NCBI RefSeq assembly: GCF_028389875.1
Contig: NC_084671.1
Span: forward strand, 28,949,083-29,013,082
DNA from: Rhea pennata
Lineage: Eukaryota; Chordata; Aves; Rheiformes; Rheidae
Length of the DNA: 64,000 nt
Direction: 5' to 3'
Shown here: in pieces, positions 60,251 to 64,000 of the stretch
Layout: each line of letters opens with the position of its first letter
Numbering within the stretch: position 1 is the first letter of the stretch
Translations under genes and position numbers: made by a program
Notes under the pieces: model-generated
The model's database searches: none
Told to the model about the DNA's origin: nothing
The model's input: the letters and a program-made list of their open reading frames with translations, nothing else

Positions 60251-63200
60251 AGATTAGGTTTCCAGCTCTTTTATTTATTTATTAATCCCTCCCTCCCCCT
60301 CCACGCTGTCGCCCGTTTCGGTAAAAACGTCCCCATCTCCGAGCGGCCTCAGAGGCAGAAGCGTTGCTGGTCCTCAGCCCTCGACCGGCACCCTTGGGGT
60401 GGCAGCGGACACGCGGGCGCTGGGCCTGGGTGCCTGGTTCCTGCCTTCGTCCCCATCCTGGCACCCGCCTCGTCTCTTTTGGGGGAGTGGGGGGTCAGCC
60501 CCAAACCTCCATCCCTGCTGCTTCGGAGCGTTTGCGCCCATGGCGAAGGTTGCTCTTCCCTACAGAATGGAACAAACCGCTGAAAACAAACAAAAAAAAA
60601 AAAAAATGCCAAAATAGATAAAAAGCCTTTTTATTTTTTTTCCATGACGTGGATGCCTGCCTGCTCGGGGTGACACTATTTCAGGCATGTCTATTATTTA
60701 TGTTTCGCTATATTTATATTAATTAAAGACGCCATGCATGTACGTAGTTCTTTGACTTCAAAAAAAGCAGGACGAGAGGAATGACAGCTGAAACCAAACT
60801 TTCTCGGGAGAAATAGGCGGTGAGGAGCAGAATATGCAGCTATAGCTGCTATTTGTGTGCTGATATCATATAACGCTCCTGCCGTATGCCTGGGCTCTCT
60901 GCACCCTCAGCCCCACTCTTCCTCTGTCATTTCCAGTGGGGACCCTACAGAGCTGGGTCAGGCCTCCTGGATGGGGTGCCGCAGATGGCAAGGCCGCCAA
61001 AGTCGTGCTGATTTTAGGGGAGATGGCCCAATGACAGCCACAGCAGCCCGTGTGTGGCCTCCGCCAGGGCAAAAAAACATCCCTTTGAAGGACACCGGTC
61101 CCTGGGGGCGGGTTGTGGGTTTCTGGTCCAGCAAAGGGCAGCGTCTGGGCTTGCAGAGCAATGGAGGTGGGTCCCTGAGCTCCTCCGTGCACAGCAACAC
61201 CAGCCATCTCCCTTGGGAGACGTAACCTGTGTCAAAATCTAGCCAAAGAGGCTGATGTCTTCTCCTCCCTAGCAGAGAAGCAGGTTGCTCCATGTTCCCC
61301 GAGACTAGCATCTCGGCCCTGTCTTTATCCCATCCGACAGCTCCAGATTACTTCTTCACAGGGAGGTCCGAATGGGGAAGGCCTCCAGCTGGTCCCCTAG
61401 TCTTGCCTTTGCCCGTGGGTACCATGGCACACCAACTCAGAGCCGCACAAACCACCCACAAAGGATCGGTGAGCAGAAACCTGACTGGAGCCAGCCAAAC
61501 ACCTTGTGCAAAGGCTTCAGCTGGCAGGTGCCTAGTCCTTTCCTCAGAAAAGACCCCACTAAAATATTGCATCAGGTGAAACCTCACCCAGCTCAGGGCT
61601 GATCCAGCGGACCTAGCAATGACCCACCAGCCCTAGCCCTTTGCGGGAGTAATGCACGTGGGATATGCAGCTACATCCAGCCATGCTCTCTGGTTAGCAA
61701 CGGATTTCCAGAGGGCCAAGAGCTCCTGCAACTTGGAGCTGGCTCCGCATAGGTGGTGCATGAATATTTTTTTCAGAAAAGGAGTCCAACTCAGCCAAGA
61801 GACCTGCCACCGAGGAAGATGACCTAGCTGGGGTGCTGCACTGCCCCACGCTGCATTGGATTTGCTAATGCTTTGCCCAGGCTATCAGTAAAACAATTTA
61901 AGTACAGGCAGATGAAAGAGTTTCACTCTTTTTCCGCATCCAAGTAGATCTTCCTTCCAGAGATTAATTAGTAAATTAAAATGGTAGAAAGACAAAATTA
62001 TTATGAGTAGGCACAGCCGTGGTGACTACGCCTCTCTCTCAGATCTGCATGCTGTGTCCCAGTGCACACCCATCTCTGTTCAAGGGTTGCAGGCAGTGGA
62101 TTAATCTCCCTTAATAAGAAAGCTGCTGGGGCAGGGGTTTGGGCAGATGAGACCTTCTGTAGGAGCCCAGTGCTCTGCATAGATGCCGTCAAAGGGTGAA
62201 TGCCCAAGCCTTGGCAGTGCAGGCTGCAGGAATCTGCACCCAAGGGAGCAAGGGGGCCCCTTTGCACCTCTGATGCATCAGTGGAGCCTGGGTCAGCAGT
62301 GACCATGGTCTGAGGGTGCCAGGAGCCACCACAAAGCCTCCAAGTGTGGACTTGTGATGGATGAGGCAGCCACAGGCTCAGTGAAGGAGGAAGGAAAATG
62401 CACTGGCATGGGGATATGGCCCTCTCTGCTTGTTGCTCAGGGAGCCGCTGGGTGGGTACCTCCGAGCAGCTCTGAGACATCCCCTGTCCACATCCCAGCA
62501 CTTCATGTCCTCCCAGCTCACCGGAGCTGAGGCCAGCAGGGAGCACATGGATGGACACAACCCAAAAAGCCTGCAGGCACTGACGGCCCCAGCTTGACCT
62601 CTGCTGTTTGAGTCTGACTCTGATTTCCCACCTCCAAGCACACTTGGTGTTTCATAGTCTCTTCCCCGCTGGAGATTTGCAGCTTCTCCCTGGTTTCCAT
62701 CAGTTTGCCAATTAATTTATCTCCCTGGTGCCACTGTCACTCTCCACTGTGGACCACTGCCGAAACACAGTGGGACAGATCTCTGCAGCCACCCACCAGC
62801 TGTGCGCTGCCCATGCCGTGACCATCCTGTGGGTACCGGGGCCAGCTTCGACCTGCAAAGCGCTTCTCTGCATTTTGAACCTCGATCTCATGGGGCATCA
62901 CTCTCCAGATTAGTGTGAACGATGCACTGAAACCTGCATTGATTAAAGCTGCAGCCCCAGTTTTCTAGCCCTGTCCAAAAAAGCTATCACATTTTGCTTG
63001 GCAAAAAATTCTCCTTCTTAAATCTGAGTCACTTATTATTCCTTGTTCTGATGTTCAGTAATTTCTTTTATTTCTTATTTCTCTTTTTTCCCCCACTAGT
63101 TTCCTCTGGCAGAGCCTAAACACCAACATGGAGCTACTCCAAGCCCAGAATGGCCAGGCAAAGCCTGCTGCCCGCTGGGCAAGCAGCGCTGCACGCAGAA

Positions 63201-64000
63201 GGCCCAGGTCACTGTAGCCCTGGGGGCTTAAACTCCTTCCCTGCCCACTCTGCACCAGCACCAGCACCTGAGGGAGCCATGCAGCTGGGATCTGGAGGGG
63301 GTCTGGCTGCTCTGAAATCCAGTTGCAAGTGGGGATAGACACTTATGGGAAAACTGCTCCGGCCTCAGGAGGCATTGGAGGCTTGTGGCACTGCCGGGCT
63401 AGGAGCCCACACACTGTTCCTTACAGCCCCCACACCAGCCTCAGCTCAAAGATGCTTGCTTTTCAAAATTTTCATAGGCTCTGCCAAGATGTTTGGGGCT
63501 GGAGGGGGAGCTGCACCAGTCCCTGAAGGCTGCCAAAGGAGGGTGCGTGCCCCTTTCCGGTGTGGCACCAGGAACGGGGACGGTGGGCTGCAAGCTGCCA
63601 GCCTGCCCCTGGACTGCCAGGAGCTCCCAAAGCAGATGGCCTGGCTGAGGAACCAGGCCTGGTCCCTTTCAAAAGCTCAGTGTGCGCCAGGGATTTGCCT
63701 TTCTTATTATTTTTCACCCCTAGGAACATTAGGAACGCATCAGCATTTGCTGGCAGCTTGCAGACCTTTGCATCCAGAGAACATAAATACGGGAGGAGAC
63801 ACTGGAAAACCATGTAGCTGCCAGGGTAGGGACTGAGCTGCAGAGACTGAATCCCATGGGAACCAAGCTACGTATTTCTGTGCACACAGAAGGACCAAAG
63901 AGCCTATCCTAGCTGTTCCTACCACCTTCTACTTCACGGTCTTCCCTGCACCCAGCTCACCAGCAACCTGGTCTCTAGCACAACCTCTTGTGTTACCTGT
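60250..64000. other. Right-hand flank
   Basis: No exon, interspersed repeat or RNA gene recognised in 3.75 kb. It begins with AT-rich sequence (60250-60870) beside the CpG island and continues as ordinary non-coding DNA. Confidence 0.55.

Noticed and set aside
59251..60285. Frames over 200 codons in the 60-kb island
   Set aside because: Low-complexity Pro/Gly/Arg/Ala translations in every frame, typical of CpG islands rather than proteins.

Overview
The window reads as vertebrate, most likely bird, nuclear DNA. Genes are split into short exons with GT-AG introns, promoters lie in CpG islands, and the only recognisable interspersed repeats are 3'-end fragments of CR1-type LINEs, the dominant repeat of birds and other sauropsids. 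There are no operons, CRISPR arrays, tRNAs or rRNAs, and no prokaryotic or viral genes. Most long open frames here are GC-rich chance frames, not genes.

Two protein-coding genes are supported, both on the minus strand. (1) The 5' end of ETV5, a PEA3-family ETS transcription factor, lies at about 5.2-6.6 kb. Its first four coding exons encode residues 1-77 and sit under a large CpG island; the rest of the gene runs off the left edge. (2) A complete diacylglycerol kinase gamma gene (DGKG) runs from the ATG at 51395 to the stop at 12367. I resolved 25 coding exons whose lengths (2694 nt) and phases join into one 897-codon frame: recoverin-like N-terminal domain, Ser/Pro-rich linker, two EF-hands, two C1 domains, catalytic domain and accessory domain. 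ETV5 next to DGKG is the gene order known from human 3q27. The paralogous pair is ETV1-DGKB, which supports DGKG even though several segments of the protein look DGKB-like.

Layout. 1-5175: ETV5 intron with several CpG-rich patches. 5176-5786: ETV5 coding exons. 5787-6650: ETV5 promoter island with a four-CCAAT array, E-box/octamer, a nested dyad and Z-DNA/G4-prone tracts. 6650-12366: intergenic DNA plus the DGKG 3' UTR. 12367-51497: DGKG, including an isolated CpG island in one intron and several CR1 fragments. 51498-64000: region upstream of the DGKG ATG, non-coding as far as I can see, with a strong CpG island at 59.3-60.25 kb that may hold an upstream DGKG promoter and leader exon.

I found no previously undescribed enzymatic or defence system. 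The observations most worth checking are the nested dyad and the regularly spaced CCAAT array at ETV5, a GC-AG intron in ETV5, an Arg-to-His change beside the DGKG catalytic motif, the modular Ser-rich linker exons, the orphan intronic CpG island, and a CR1 inserted about 44 nt from a DGKG splice acceptor. All coordinates and translations were derived by hand.
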